From Streptoalloteichus hindustanus (GTDB lineage Bacteria; Actinomycetota; Actinomycetes; Mycobacteriales; Pseudonocardiaceae): a stretch of DNA of 64,000 nt. Below the pieces are notes generated by a model. The model was not told the DNA's origin, did no database searches, and worked only from the letters and a program-made list of their open reading frames with translations. Shown here piece by piece: positions 39,790 to 48,215 of the stretch. Numbering within the stretch: the stretch's first letter is position 1; every line of letters begins with the position of its first letter. The DNA lies in contig NZ_FQVN01000001.1 of the NCBI RefSeq assembly GCF_900129375.1, positions 868,001-932,000 on the forward strand, read 5' to 3'. Made by a program: the position numbers and the translations under genes.

Positions 39790-39918
39790 GGAGCAGGGCT
39801 CGCCCCCCAGGGCGGGTGGGGGCTGACCAGGGGTGAGGGCGGTGTGGCGCCCGACGGCCCGGGGTCCGCGGCGAACGTGGCGGTGCGGCTGGCAGCGCCG
39901 GGAAGTGGTTGCCCCGCC

Positions 39919-41061
39919 TCAGGTTCCGGCCAGGCGATGGCCGATCTCGCGCAGACCCTCCATGTCGTGCACGTCGGTCGGCAGCGCGGGAACGCCGATC
40001 AACGCCACCTCGGGATGGGCCGCGGCGAACCGCCCGAGGAGCCTCTTCTCCCGTTCCGCCATGGCGACCCGGTCCGCGTGCAGCCGGAGGACGGCCTCGA
40101 CCACCGGGTCGGTTCCGGCCCGATCGATCTCGTCCGCGGCCGCCGCCGCCCTCGCCGCGTCCAGGTCCGCCAGGACCGGGTGCGTGCGGTTCAGCACCAG
40201 GCCGGCCAACGGCATGGTCTCCGCCGCCAGCCGCTCCACGAAGTAGGCGGCCTCCCGCAGGGCGTCCGGCTCGGGCGCGGCGACCACGAGGAACGCCGTG
40301 CCGGGTGAGCGCAGGAGCCGGTAGGTGGCCTTGGCCCGTTCCCGGAACCCGCCGAACATGCTGTCGAACGCCTGGACGAACGCGGACGCGTCCGCGAGCA
40401 GCTGGCCGCCGACGACGGTCGACACGGCCTTGGCGAACAACCCGAACCCCGCGCCGACCAGCCGGGCGATGCCCCGGCCACCCGCCCTGGCCGGTGCCGA
40501 CAGCAACCGGATGACCCTGCCGTCGAGCACCGAGGACAGCCGCTGGGGCGCGTCCAGGAAGTCCAGCGCCGACCGGCTGGGCGGGGTGTCCACCACGATC
40601 AGGTCCCAGTCGCCGGTCGCGGCGAGCTGCCCCAGCTTCTCCATCGCCATGTACTCCTGCGTGCCGGAGAACGACGTGGAAATGGTCTGGTAGAAGGGAT
40701 TCGCCAGGATCTGCTCGGCGCGCTCCCGACCGGCGTGCGTCATCACCATCTCGTCGAAGGTGCGCCGCATGTCGAGCATCATCGCGCTGAGCTCGCCGGG
40801 TACGTCGCCGTCGAGCGTGACCCGTCGGGGGTGGTTCCCGAGCTGGCGCAGCCCGAGCGACTGGGCGAGCCGCCGCGCCGGGTCGATGGTCAGCACCACG
40901 ACCCGCCGCCCCCGCTCGGCCGCGCGGAGCGCGAGCGCCGCCGCCGTGGTCGTCTTGCCGACCCCGCCGGAGCCGCAGCAGACGAGGACGCGGGTGCCGG
41001 GGTCGTCCAACAACCCGTCGACGTCCAGCATCGGCGGACGTCCCGGTCCGGGCGAGCTCAT
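39919..41061 (-). CDS. bagB: Get3/ArsA-like ATPase, second subunit
   Basis: A 380-residue deviant-Walker ATPase: [17 protein letters not shown] in the P-loop, [18 protein letters not shown] as the A-loop/switch I region, and [19 protein letters not shown]. In the P-loop the signature Lys of the KGGxGKT pattern is Ser, unlike its partner gene. Relatives are the M. tuberculosis Get3 homologues Rv3679/Rv3680 (BagA/BagB by memory), which work as a pair. ATG 41061 overlaps the stop of the upstream ATPase by 4 bp, ensuring coupled expression. Its role in handling membrane proteins or stress tolerance is inferred from relatives. Confidence 0.88.
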   Translation of the reverse strand: MSSPGPGRPPMLDVDGLLDDPGTRVLVCCGSGGVGKTTTAAALALRAAERGRRVVVLTIDPARRLAQSLGLRQLGNHPRRVTLDGDVPGELSAMMLDMRRTFDEMVMTHAGRERAEQILANPFYQTISTSFSGTQEYMAMEKLGQLAATGDWDLIVVDTPPSRSALDFLDAPQRLSSVLDGRVIRLLSAPARAGGRGIARLVGAGFGLFAKAVSTVVGGQLLADASAFVQAFDSMFGGFRERAKATYRLLRSPGTAFLVVAAPEPDALREAAYFVERLAAETMPLAGLVLNRTHPVLADLDAARAAAAADEIDRAGTDPVVEAVLRLHADRVAMAEREKRLLGRFAAAHPEVALIGVPALPTDVHDMEGLREIGHRLAGT

Positions 41062-42062
41062 CTGACCCCCTGCTCGATCAGCAGCTCGGCCAACTCGTGC
41101 AGCACGCCGACGTCGACGCCGTCGGGCCGGTCGGGCAGCTCCAGCACCGGCAGGGCGGCCTCGGCGAGCTGCGCCATCGCCGCGCGCTCGGCCCGGACCC
41201 GCAACGCGTGTTCGACGGTCTGGTCGACCAGCCCGGTGATGACTGCCCGCGCGGGGTCCAGTCCCGCGGCCCGCAGCCCGGCGGCGACCCGCTCGGCGTC
41301 CACCGCCCCGTGGGCGGCCGTCTCCACCGCCGACGCCGGCAACCGCACCGGCCGCACCCGGTTGACCAGCACCGCACCCGGCCGCAGGTCCACGCTGTCC
41401 AGCTCCTCCACGGCCTCCAGCGTCTCCTGCACCGGAAGCTCCTCCAGCAGGGCGACGAGGTGCACCGCGGTCTCACCGGAGTGCAGCAACCGCACGACGC
41501 CGTCGCTCTGCTCCCGGATCGGGCCGACCTTGGCGAGGTCGGCCATCGCCCGGGTGACGTCCAGGAACTTCGCCACCCGTCCCGTGGGCGGGGCGTCCAG
41601 CACCACGGCGTCGTAGGCGTGCCGCCCGCGCGAGTCCGTGCGGGTGACGCACTCCTTGACCTTGCCGGTGAGCAGCACGTCGCGGAGGCCGGGGGCCAGG
41701 GTGGTGGCGAACTCGATCGCGCCCATCTTGCGCAGTGTCCGCCCGGCGAAGCCGAGGTTGTAGAACATCGACAGGTATTCGAGCAGCGCGGCCTCGGCGT
41801 CCACGGCCAGCGCGCGCACCTCGCCGCCGCCGCGCACCCAGGTGAGGTGCTCCTCGGCGTAGGGCAGCGGAGACCGCCCGAAGAGCTGGGCGATGCCCTG
41901 CCGCCCCTCCACCTCGACCAGGAGCACGCGACGACCGCCGTGGGCCAGGGCCAGCGCGAGCGCCGCCGCGCCCGTGGTCTTGCCTGTTCCGCCCTTGCCG
42001 GTCACCACGTGCAGCCGGACGCGGGCCAGCTCGTCGGTCCAGCCGGGGGGCGGGGTGGTCAC
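41058..42062 (-). CDS. bagA: Get3/ArsA-like ATPase, first subunit
   Basis: A 334-residue ATPase with a complete deviant Walker [20 protein letters not shown], the Asp-rich [17 protein letters not shown] loop, and [18 protein letters not shown]. It forms a two-gene operon with the following paralogue. GTG 42062 has no Shine-Dalgarno; TACGCT lies exactly 6 bp upstream (42074-42069), so translation is probably leaderless. The tail-anchored-protein or arsenite chemistry of eukaryotic Get3 and plasmid ArsA should not be assumed here. Confidence 0.9.
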   Translation of the reverse strand: MTTPPPGWTDELARVRLHVVTGKGGTGKTTGAAALALALAHGGRRVLLVEVEGRQGIAQLFGRSPLPYAEEHLTWVRGGGEVRALAVDAEAALLEYLSMFYNLGFAGRTLRKMGAIEFATTLAPGLRDVLLTGKVKECVTRTDSRGRHAYDAVVLDAPPTGRVAKFLDVTRAMADLAKVGPIREQSDGVVRLLHSGETAVHLVALLEELPVQETLEAVEELDSVDLRPGAVLVNRVRPVRLPASAVETAAHGAVDAERVAAGLRAAGLDPARAVITGLVDQTVEHALRVRAERAAMAQLAEAALPVLELPDRPDGVDVGVLHELAELLIEQGVR

Positions 42063-42137
42063 GCGATCAGCGTAGGCGTCCCGTCTCCCGCATGCCTGAC
42101 GCGGGCGACACCTCGCGGGCGGGGAGCGACCGGATCC

Positions 42138-42389
42138 TCAGTCGGCGAGGGTGACCACCGCGATGAGGATCCACTCCGCGGCCACGATTCCCCACGCGAC
42201 GGTGGACGGCAGGACCGTGGCGACCAACGCGTCGGCCACCGCGAGCACGCCGAGCGAGATCAGCGCGGACCGGGCGACGTCGCCCCGCGTGCGGCCCCTG
42301 CGGTCGCGGGCCTGGGCCATCGCGACCAGCACCAGCACCAGCCCACCCAGTGTGAGCAGGCAGGTCGCGACGATCCGCCAGGTCTCCAC
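42138..42389 (-). CDS. Small membrane protein, unknown
   Basis: An 83-residue protein with three hydrophobic segments (LLTLGGLVLVLVAMA, ALISLGVLAVADALVATVL and AWGIVAAEWILIAVV) and a basic loop RDRRGRTRGDV between the first two. No family is recognised. GTG 42389 was chosen because TACGGT ends 7 bp upstream, the spacing seen at other leaderless genes here; GTG 42398 would overlap that hexamer. It is divergent from the DUF4177 gene and precedes the ATPase operon on the same strand. Confidence 0.6.
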   Translation of the reverse strand: METWRIVATCLLTLGGLVLVLVAMAQARDRRGRTRGDVARSALISLGVLAVADALVATVLPSTVAWGIVAAEWILIAVVTLAD

Positions 42390-42494
42390 GCCGATCACCG
42401 TAGCGTCGTGTCGCGGCGTCCGGGAGACCGCGAACGGGCCGCCGTTCGGCCGGTGGTCCCCCGGACGGTCGCGCGGGCGGCTACGCTCCGCGCC

Positions 42495-42653
42495 ATGAGC
42501 AAGTGGGAGTACGCCACCGTCCCGCTGTTGATCCACGCCACCAAGCAGATCCTCGACCAGTGGGGCGAGGACGGCTGGGAGCTGGTCACGGTGTTGCCGA
42601 ACCCGACCGGCGAGCAGCACGTGGCCTACCTGAAGCGGCCGAAGGGGAACTGA
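42495..42653 (+). CDS. DUF4177 family protein
   Basis: A 52-residue protein, MSKWEYATVPLLIHATKQIL then DQWGEDGWELVTVLPNP. The WEY...LN.WG..GWELV pattern defines DUF4177, a tiny domain of unknown role. In mycobacteria a gene of this type (Rv3678A) also sits between the Get3-like pair and RidA. TACGCT lies 7 bp before ATG 42495 and there is no Shine-Dalgarno. The RidA gene starts 1 bp after its stop. Confidence 0.85.
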   Translation: MSKWEYATVPLLIHATKQILDQWGEDGWELVTVLPNPTGEQHVAYLKRPKGN

Positions 42654-42654
42654 C

Positions 42655-43113
42655 GTGGCCGGCTGGAAGCAGCGCCTGGCCGAGCTGGGCGTCGAACTGC
42701 CGAAGGTCGCCGCGCCGGTCGCCGCCTACGTGCCCGCGACGCGCAGCGGTTCACTCGTGTTCACCTCGGGCCAGCTGCCGTTCGTGGACGGGACGCTGGC
42801 CGCGACCGGCAAGGTCGGAGCGGAGGTGAGCCCGGAGGAGGCCAAGGAGCACGCGCGGCTGTGCGCGCTCAACGCGCTGGCCGCCGTCGACGCGCTGGTC
42901 GGCCTGGACTCGGTGACCAGGGTCGTCAAGGTCGTCGGGTTCGTGGCCTCCGCCGAGGGCTTCACCGGGCAGCCGGCCGTCGTCAACGGCGCCTCCGAGC
43001 TGTTCGGCGAGGTGTTCGGGGACGCCGGGCAGCACGCCCGGTCCGCGGTCGGGGTCGCCGAGCTGCCGTTGGGCGCGCCGGTCGAGGTCGAACTCGTGGT
43101 CGAGGTCGGCTGA
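42655..43113 (+). CDS. RidA family enamine/imine deaminase-like protein
   Basis: A 152-residue RidA-family protein. GSLVFTSGQLPFVDGTLAATGKVG, the central ARLCALNALAAVDALVGLDSVTRVVKVVGFV and the C-terminal HARSAVGVAELPLGAPVEVELVVEV are the family's blocks; the Arg in HARSAVG corresponds to the substrate-binding Arg of active RidA proteins. These enzymes hydrolyse reactive enamine intermediates of amino-acid metabolism. GTG 42655 follows the DUF4177 stop almost immediately, so expression is coupled. Confidence 0.92.
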   Translation: MAGWKQRLAELGVELPKVAAPVAAYVPATRSGSLVFTSGQLPFVDGTLAATGKVGAEVSPEEAKEHARLCALNALAAVDALVGLDSVTRVVKVVGFVASAEGFTGQPAVVNGASELFGEVFGDAGQHARSAVGVAELPLGAPVEVELVVEVG

Positions 43114-43117
43114 GTCC

Positions 43118-43717
43118 GTGCGGGCCGCACGGGACTGTCACGAGCTGCTGCTCCGGCTCGCCGGCCGCCTGCCGGACGAGTTGTTGTGGCGGTACCGGGA
43201 CTGGTTGGCCGGCGGGGCGCTGGACGTGCTCGTCCGCGCCCTGCCGCGCACCCTGTTGCACGACCGGGTCGGTCTGACCGCGCACGAACACCGGTTGCTG
43301 ACGGCTCTCTCTGGGGAGGGCGCGGACCCGGCGATGCTGGCCGCGGTGCCGGTGGTCGCCGAGGCTCCTGCGCCCGACTGCGTCTTCGGCGCCGAGCCTC
43401 CGGACGGGGCCGGGCAGGCCGACCAGACGCTCGTCGTGCTCGCCGCGGCCCTGCGCGGCCGGCCCGCTGTCCGCGAGCTGCGGTGCGGCTGGCGCACCGG
43501 GCGGGACGGCGCCGTCCGCAGGGTTCTGCTCGTCACCGCGACCGCGGCCCACGCGGAGCTCGCCGCCGAACTGCAGCGGGTGCTGCGCGCGCTCGGCGAG
43601 CACGACCCGTGCGTGGAGGTCCTCCCGACCGACCTGCTCGACCTCCCCGACTACCACCGCGCCGCGTTGGCGACGTCCGAGTTGGTGGGTGTGGGCGCCG
43701 CGGTCGTCCACGCCTAG
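43118..43717 (+). CDS. Unknown protein, paralogue A of an LPDYHR pair
   Basis: A 199-residue soluble protein I cannot assign. The N-terminal helices (CHELLLRLAGRLPDELLWRY, LVRALPRTLLHDRVGL) and the C-terminal block RRVLLVTATAAHAELAAELQ...VEVLPTDLLDLPDYHRAALA align by eye with the next gene, so the two arose by duplication. There is no signal peptide, membrane segment or nucleotide-binding motif. GTG 43118 lies 4 bp after the RidA stop; the pair may be expressed with it. Confidence 0.7.
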   Translation: MRAARDCHELLLRLAGRLPDELLWRYRDWLAGGALDVLVRALPRTLLHDRVGLTAHEHRLLTALSGEGADPAMLAAVPVVAEAPAPDCVFGAEPPDGAGQADQTLVVLAAALRGRPAVRELRCGWRTGRDGAVRRVLLVTATAAHAELAAELQRVLRALGEHDPCVEVLPTDLLDLPDYHRAALATSELVGVGAAVVHA

Positions 43718-43785
43718 CCGTCGTATTCCCGCCGCCCCTCGATTCCGAGATCGGCTCGTGCGCACGGGCCGGAAGGAGGCCCGCC

Positions 43786-44898
43786 GTGGACGGACAGGCG
43801 TTGACGGACCGGCTGCACCACCTGCTGCTCGCCCTGGCCGGAAGGATCGACGACGACGCGTCGGCCGCGGCGCGCGAGCTGGTCGCGGTGGCCGAACCGG
43901 AGCGCGCGGTCGAGCTGCTGGTCGGTTGTCTGCTCGCCGGCCGGATTCCGGTGACGTCCGGTGAGAAGTACCAGCTTCGCCAGCTCCTCGACGCCACGCG
44001 GTCCGCCGCGGCGCTCGCCGACCGGCTCACCGTGATCGACGAGCTGCCCGCCGATCCGCACCGGTTCCACGACCGGGACGAGCCGGCGAACGGGCTCCAC
44101 GAGGCCCTGGCACTCGTCGTCGACCGACTCGCCGGAGTGCGGTCCGTCCGCGCCACCTGGAGGGTGACGCCCGCCGGCGCGACGCCGGGTGCGGTGCCCC
44201 GTCGGGTCGTCCTCGTGGAACTGGACCGGAACGCCCACCCGGCGGCGGTGGGTTACCAGGTGGCCAGCGCGTTGCGCGCGGGGGAAACGCGGGCGGCGGT
44301 GGAGGTTTACCGCACCGGGGACGAACTGCCCGACTACCACCGCAAGGCGCTCGCCGCCGCGATGCCTGTCCGTCTGGAGACGGCTCCGGCCGAGGAAGCG
44401 CCCAAGCCGACGCGGTTCCGTTCGCTGGTTCCGGTGGGGGAGGCTCCGAAGTCCGTCGTCGAGGAGGCCGCCGCGATTGAGGTCTCGCCGGAGCCAGCGG
44501 ACGACCAGCGGGCTGAGGCGCCGGACGGGCCCCAGGACGAGGCGGTGGAGCCACCGACCGACGACGAAGCCGCCGTCGACGTTTCTCCGGTGGTGGCCGA
44601 AGGGGGCTCGGCGACCACCGGGGACAACCCGGTGCGCCTACCCGCGGCGGTCGACGCGAAGCTCACTGACCGGGAACGGAACCTGTTGGCCCGTCTGCAC
44701 GAGGAGTTGGCCCAGCGGGAGCGGGGCGGCCGGCGGGAGAGCGGGAAGTGGCAGCTGGCGAGACCGGCGGGGGAGGCGCTGACGGCCGCCGACCCAGCGC
44801 CGGGGGTGACCACCTGGAGCGCCGGTCCTCCCGTCCCGGCACCCAACGGCTACCCGCACCTGTCCGGTGGGACCTCGGCGTTTCCGCCCAACGGGTGA
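43786..44898 (+). CDS. Unknown protein, paralogue B of an LPDYHR pair
   Basis: A 370-residue protein. Residues 1-200 repeat the plan of paralogue A: helical start (LTDRLHHLLLALAGRIDD), EKYQLRQLLDATR, then PRRVVLVELDRNAHPAAVGYQ and VEVYRTGDELPDYHRKALAA. Residues about 205-305 are an acidic, Pro-rich linker, followed by a short helix LTDRERNLLARLHEELAQRE and a Gly/Pro tail. This suggests a folded domain tethered to a short interaction helix. GTG 43786 has GGAGG about 8 bp upstream, a strong site. The function is unknown. Confidence 0.72.
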   Translation: MDGQALTDRLHHLLLALAGRIDDDASAAARELVAVAEPERAVELLVGCLLAGRIPVTSGEKYQLRQLLDATRSAAALADRLTVIDELPADPHRFHDRDEPANGLHEALALVVDRLAGVRSVRATWRVTPAGATPGAVPRRVVLVELDRNAHPAAVGYQVASALRAGETRAAVEVYRTGDELPDYHRKALAAAMPVRLETAPAEEAPKPTRFRSLVPVGEAPKSVVEEAAAIEVSPEPADDQRAEAPDGPQDEAVEPPTDDEAAVDVSPVVAEGGSATTGDNPVRLPAAVDAKLTDRERNLLARLHEELAQRERGGRRESGKWQLARPAGEALTAADPAPGVTTWSAGPPVPAPNGYPHLSGGTSAFPPNG

Positions 44899-44943
44899 GG
44901 CAGGGCTCGCCGTCCGGCCACGGGGGCCGGGACCACGTCCCGC

Positions 44944-46230
44944 TCAGGCCGGCAGGGCGCGCAGCGCCTCGGTGAGCGTCACCCGCTGCTCCACGTCGAG
45001 CGGGCGGAACAACCGGGAGGCGATGCGTCCGGTCGCCGCGTCGATCCGGCGCCGCACCGGGTCGTCCGGCAGCAACGCTCTGAGCTGGGCCGTCGTGAGA
45101 CCCTCCGCGACGAGCACGTGCGAGCGCGCGTCGGAGCGGTGGACAGCCAGGGCGCACAACCGGTCGAAGAGCCGACCGGCCACTCCGGTCGCGGGGCTCG
45201 CGGCGGTCCAGGCGTCGAAGGCGGGGCCGGGCGAGGTGCCGGTCGCGCAGCACACCAGTTCGTCCAATGTGGACGCCAGATCGACGGGCTCGCCCCAGAC
45301 GGCTCGCGCCGTGCCGTCCACCAGGTCCAACAGGGCGCGGGACACGACGCGGGCGGCGTCGCTCGCCTCCAGGTGATCACCGCTGGTGCGCAGGAACCCG
45401 TCGGCGGCCAACTCGGCGAGCGCGATGTCGAGGCCGTCGTGCTCCTGGAGGAGCGCGGCGACCAGGTCCGTGTGCACCGGTCCCACGAGTAACAACGTCC
45501 GCAGGCCGAACAGGACGGCGCTGTGCCGGCGGACTCCGTGTTCCCGGTACAGCGCGTCGCGCTCCGCGTCGAGGCGCGCGTCGATTCCCCGCACCAGTCG
45601 GTGGACCTCCCGGTCGACGTCGGCCGCCGTGCCGCAGGAGTCCGCGCTGTCCAGCGCCACCCGGGCCGTCTCGACCTGGTCGTCGGCCGGTTCCCCTGTC
45701 GGGTCCGGCGTTCCCCTGTCCGCGAGGTCGAGCCGCATGCGCAGCGCCACGGCCAGCAGCTCGCGCGAGTGGTCCCAGTTCCCCGCCTCGAAGTGGGCCC
45801 TGCCGGCCTGGTCGAAGACGAGGGGGAAGTGGTCGGCCAGCTCCGGCAGCCGCCGGACGTCCTCGACGCACCGGTCGAACTCGGTGATCGCCTCGTCCAG
45901 CCGGCCCCGCCACTGCAGGGCGCGGGCCAGCCGGCACCGGGCCAGGACTGTGGACGGCTCGGGGCCGTGCCGCTCCGCCAGGCGCATCGCGATGCGCAGG
46001 TGCTCCTCGGCGACGTCCAGTCGCCGAAGCACCCGGGCGGCCTCGCCGATTCTCGTGTGGTGGGCTCTGGCCGCGGCCGGCTCGACGGGTTCCGGGCTGC
46101 GCAGGGCCTCCTCCAGCCACGCCGCCACGCGGTCCGGGCGCTGCAGTCGCTCCTGGAGGGTCTCCGGATCGAGGGTGTGGGCGAGGAGGTCGGTTTGCTG
46201 TGGGGTCACCAGGTGTCCTCGGGCGGTCAC
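44944..46230 (-). CDS. TPR-repeat protein
   Basis: A 428-residue all-helical protein. Residues about 50-170 hold tetratricopeptide-like repeats (RIGEAARVLRRLDVAEEHLRIAMRLAE, CRLARALQWRGRLDEAITEFDRCVED, FDQAGRAHFEAGNWDHSRELLAVAL). The remainder is helical and unassigned. It is probably a protein-interaction scaffold. The start is ambiguous: GTG 46230 follows TAGGGT by 8 bp (leaderless type), while GTG 46209 has GAGG at 7 bp. A rare-codon copy of the GTCCA...TGGAC palindrome lies at 45262-45274. It is convergent with the LPDYHR pair. Confidence 0.68.
   Translation of the reverse strand: MTARGHLVTPQQTDLLAHTLDPETLQERLQRPDRVAAWLEEALRSPEPVEPAAARAHHTRIGEAARVLRRLDVAEEHLRIAMRLAERHGPEPSTVLARCRLARALQWRGRLDEAITEFDRCVEDVRRLPELADHFPLVFDQAGRAHFEAGNWDHSRELLAVALRMRLDLADRGTPDPTGEPADDQVETARVALDSADSCGTAADVDREVHRLVRGIDARLDAERDALYREHGVRRHSAVLFGLRTLLLVGPVHTDLVAALLQEHDGLDIALAELAADGFLRTSGDHLEASDAARVVSRALLDLVDGTARAVWGEPVDLASTLDELVCCATGTSPGPAFDAWTAASPATGVAGRLFDRLCALAVHRSDARSHVLVAEGLTTAQLRALLPDDPVRRRIDAATGRIASRLFRPLDVEQRVTLTEALRALPA
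45262..45274. repeat. GTCCA-ATG-TGGAC palindrome variant
   Basis: Inside the TPR gene; encodes S-T-L-D using TCC-ACA-TTG-GAC, with ACA and TTG both rare choices here. Confidence 0.45.
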
Positions 46231-46262
46231 GGGCGGATACCCTAGTGATCGACCGAGAAGCG

Positions 46263-46278
46263 TTCGCGTTAACGCGAA
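46263..46278. promoter_or_regulatory. 16-bp palindrome TTCGCGTTAACGCGAA
   Basis: A perfect, A/T-centred palindrome between the Gfo/Idh gene and the TPR gene, 33 bp upstream of GTG 46230. The form suits a dimeric repressor (for example LacI- or TetR-type). No cognate regulator is adjacent. Confidence 0.5.
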
Positions 46279-46291
46279 TACCTCGGATGTC

Positions 46292-47179
46292 CTAACCGGC
46301 GGCTCGTCGCGCGGCGGCCAGGACGCGCTGGAGGTGCAGCCCGCGGCGGACGTCGCAGGGGTGCTCGGCGGTGCCGCTGTGCACCATGGCGACGAAGTCG
46401 TCGAGCAGGTTCGTGTAGCACTCCTGGGGAGGCGTGGACCGCCCGCTGAGCGTCCGGTCGCCCTGGTCCCCGTAGACCGAGAAGTCCACGATGGTGGGTT
46501 GCACCGGTAGGTGCAGCGACATGGTCAGGGTGCTCGTCGCGCCACCGTCGTGGCCGAGCATGAGTTGCCAGAGGTCGCCACGGGAACGGTGCGCGGCGAG
46601 GACGTCGGTCACCTCGCCGAGCGCGGCGTCCATGAGATCGATCGCGTGCGGGCCGATGTCCGCCAGCGCCCCCTCGGCGTGCCGCCACTCCGAGGTGGCG
46701 TGCGTCTCGGACAGCAGGGCGCCCGACAGCCAGCGCGCCGTTCCGCCCACCCAGCCGCCGACCCGGCCGAGCTCGGCCAGCCAGGACTGGGTCTCGGGCG
46801 CGAACCGGCGGGTGAGCATGACCAGGGAGGCCACCCCGGTGTCGGCCACCGCGTCCGCCAGCCGCCCCACACTGTCCACTGTGGACCCTACAGGCTTTTC
46901 CAGGATCACGTGCTTGCCCTGCTGTGCCGCCGTGAGCGCGAGCTCGGCCTGTACGGACGGCGGAACGGCGAAGGCCACTGCGTCCACAGTGGACAGTAGT
47001 TCCGCCGGGTCGTCGCAGACCTGGGCGCCGTAGCCGCCGGCCAACTCCTCGGCGGCGGCCCGCCGACGTGCCCACACGGCCGCCAGCCTGGTTCCCGGGT
47101 GGTCCGCGATGCCCGGCGCGTGCACCCGCCTGGCCCACGGCCCGGCTCCCACCAGCCCAACCCGAAGCTGCTCGTCCAC
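46292..47179 (-). CDS. Gfo/Idh/MocA family oxidoreductase
   Basis: A 295-residue NAD(P)-dependent oxidoreductase. The Rossmann start is LRVGLVGAGPWARRVHAPGI, and EKPVG (in HVILEKPVGSTVDS) supplies the family Lys; EWRHAEGALADIGPHAIDLMDAAL contains the conserved GxHxxD of the second domain. The substrate, a sugar or inositol derivative, cannot be predicted. Two copies of the GTCCAC-GTGGAC palindrome occur within it. GTG 47179 starts at the Rossmann fold; CAGGAT 6 bp upstream may be a -10. Confidence 0.88.
   Translation of the reverse strand: MDEQLRVGLVGAGPWARRVHAPGIADHPGTRLAAVWARRRAAAEELAGGYGAQVCDDPAELLSTVDAVAFAVPPSVQAELALTAAQQGKHVILEKPVGSTVDSVGRLADAVADTGVASLVMLTRRFAPETQSWLAELGRVGGWVGGTARWLSGALLSETHATSEWRHAEGALADIGPHAIDLMDAALGEVTDVLAAHRSRGDLWQLMLGHDGGATSTLTMSLHLPVQPTIVDFSVYGDQGDRTLSGRSTPPQECYTNLLDDFVAMVHSGTAEHPCDVRRGLHLQRVLAAARRAAG
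46874..46886. repeat. GTCCAC-T-GTGGAC palindrome
   Basis: Within the Gfo/Idh gene; encodes S-T-V-D as TCC-ACA-GTG-GAC with the rare Thr codon ACA. Confidence 0.6.
46982..46994. repeat. GTCCAC-A-GTGGAC palindrome
   Basis: Second copy in the Gfo/Idh gene, 108 bp away and inverted at the centre base; encodes S-T-V-D as TCC-ACT-GTG-GAC with the rare Thr codon ACT. Confidence 0.6.
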
Positions 47180-47330
47180 GCGCCCATCCTGCCCCGGCGT
47201 CGGGAGCCCGTCCCGACGGCCACCACCCTGACCGCGCGAACCGCGACCGCGAACCACGTGTCCGGACGCCGTTCAGGTCAGGCTTTCCGTTCTGTCGCCA
47301 ACAGGTGGGTGACCTGTCTAGGGTCGGGGC

Positions 47331-48215
47331 GTGCCCCAGTTGCCCGAGGACCTGACCCTGCCGGAAGGCCTGATCCCGGACGAGCCGCCCGTGCGTCCCG
47401 CCCAGCCGAGGGACGCGGCCACGGTGGCGCTGGTCCGCGAGGGTGGCGCCGGCATGGAGGTGTTCCTCCTGCGCCGCGTGGTCGGCATGGCCTTCGCCGG
47501 TGGCATGAGCGTGTTCCCCGGCGGTGGCGTCGACCGGCGGGACGCCGACACCTCGGTGGCGTGGGCCGGCCCGGAACCCGCCTGGTGGGCCCGGCGGTTC
47601 GGGTGCGCGCCCGAGCTGGCCACGGCGCTGGTGTGCGCCGCGGTCCGGGAGACCTTCGAGGAGGCCGGTGTGTTGCTGGCCGGCCCCGACGCGACGTCGG
47701 TGGTGGCCGACACCACCGGGTACGCCGACGCCCGCCAGGCCCTGGTGTCCCGGGACGTGTCGCTGGCCCAGTTCCTGGCCGAGGCCGGCCTCGTGCTGCG
47801 CTCGGACCTGCTGCGCCCGTGGGCGAACTGGGTGACGCCAGCGGAGGAGATCCGTCGCTACGACACCCGGTTCTTCCTCGCGGCCCTGCCCGCTGGCCAG
47901 CACGCCGACGGGGCGACGACCGAGGCGGTGGACGCCGCGTGGCAACGACCTGTCGAGGCGCTGGAGGACTGGCGTGCGGGTCGCCGGGCACTGCTGCCGC
48001 CCACCTGGATGACCCTGGCGGAGCTGGCCGAGTGCGGCTCGGTGGCGGTGGCGTTGTCCACGGCTCTGACGGGCGAGCGGACGATCGAGAAAATCGTGCC
48101 ACGGGTGGTGCGCCGGGGCGACTCCCTGCGCGTCGTGCTTCCGGGTGATCCGGCGTACGACACGGCCGCCGGCCACCTGGACGCGCGGCCCGGCGACCGG
48201 CTGGAGCACCGGTGA
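47331..48215 (+). CDS. NUDIX hydrolase, NUDT19-like
   Basis: A 294-residue NUDIX protein. The conserved strand AATVALVREGGAGMEVFLLRR leads to FPGGGVD, a long insertion, and RETFEEAGVLL, so the NUDIX box is split by about 35 residues as in NUDT19-type acyl-CoA diphosphatases. The exact substrate is unknown. TAGGGT lies 6 bp before GTG 47331 and there is no Shine-Dalgarno, so it is probably leaderless. Its stop overlaps the metallo-hydrolase start (GTGA). Confidence 0.85.
   Translation: MPQLPEDLTLPEGLIPDEPPVRPAQPRDAATVALVREGGAGMEVFLLRRVVGMAFAGGMSVFPGGGVDRRDADTSVAWAGPEPAWWARRFGCAPELATALVCAAVRETFEEAGVLLAGPDATSVVADTTGYADARQALVSRDVSLAQFLAEAGLVLRSDLLRPWANWVTPAEEIRRYDTRFFLAALPAGQHADGATTEAVDAAWQRPVEALEDWRAGRRALLPPTWMTLAELAECGSVAVALSTALTGERTIEKIVPRVVRRGDSLRVVLPGDPAYDTAAGHLDARPGDRLEHR

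Larger units (their letters stand above)
39572..39918. other. Intergenic region with orphan promoter
   Basis: About 350 bp between the whiB terminator and the end of the minus-strand ATPase gene. It carries two DnaA-box-like repeats and a good plus-strand promoter at 39761-39789, yet no credible plus-strand gene follows; transcription would run antisense into the ATPase genes. Confidence 0.5.

Noticed and set aside
46263-46278. Reading the 16-bp palindrome as a terminator of the Gfo/Idh gene
   Set aside because: It has no loop, is A/T-centred and is shorter than the other terminators in this window; an operator is more likely.
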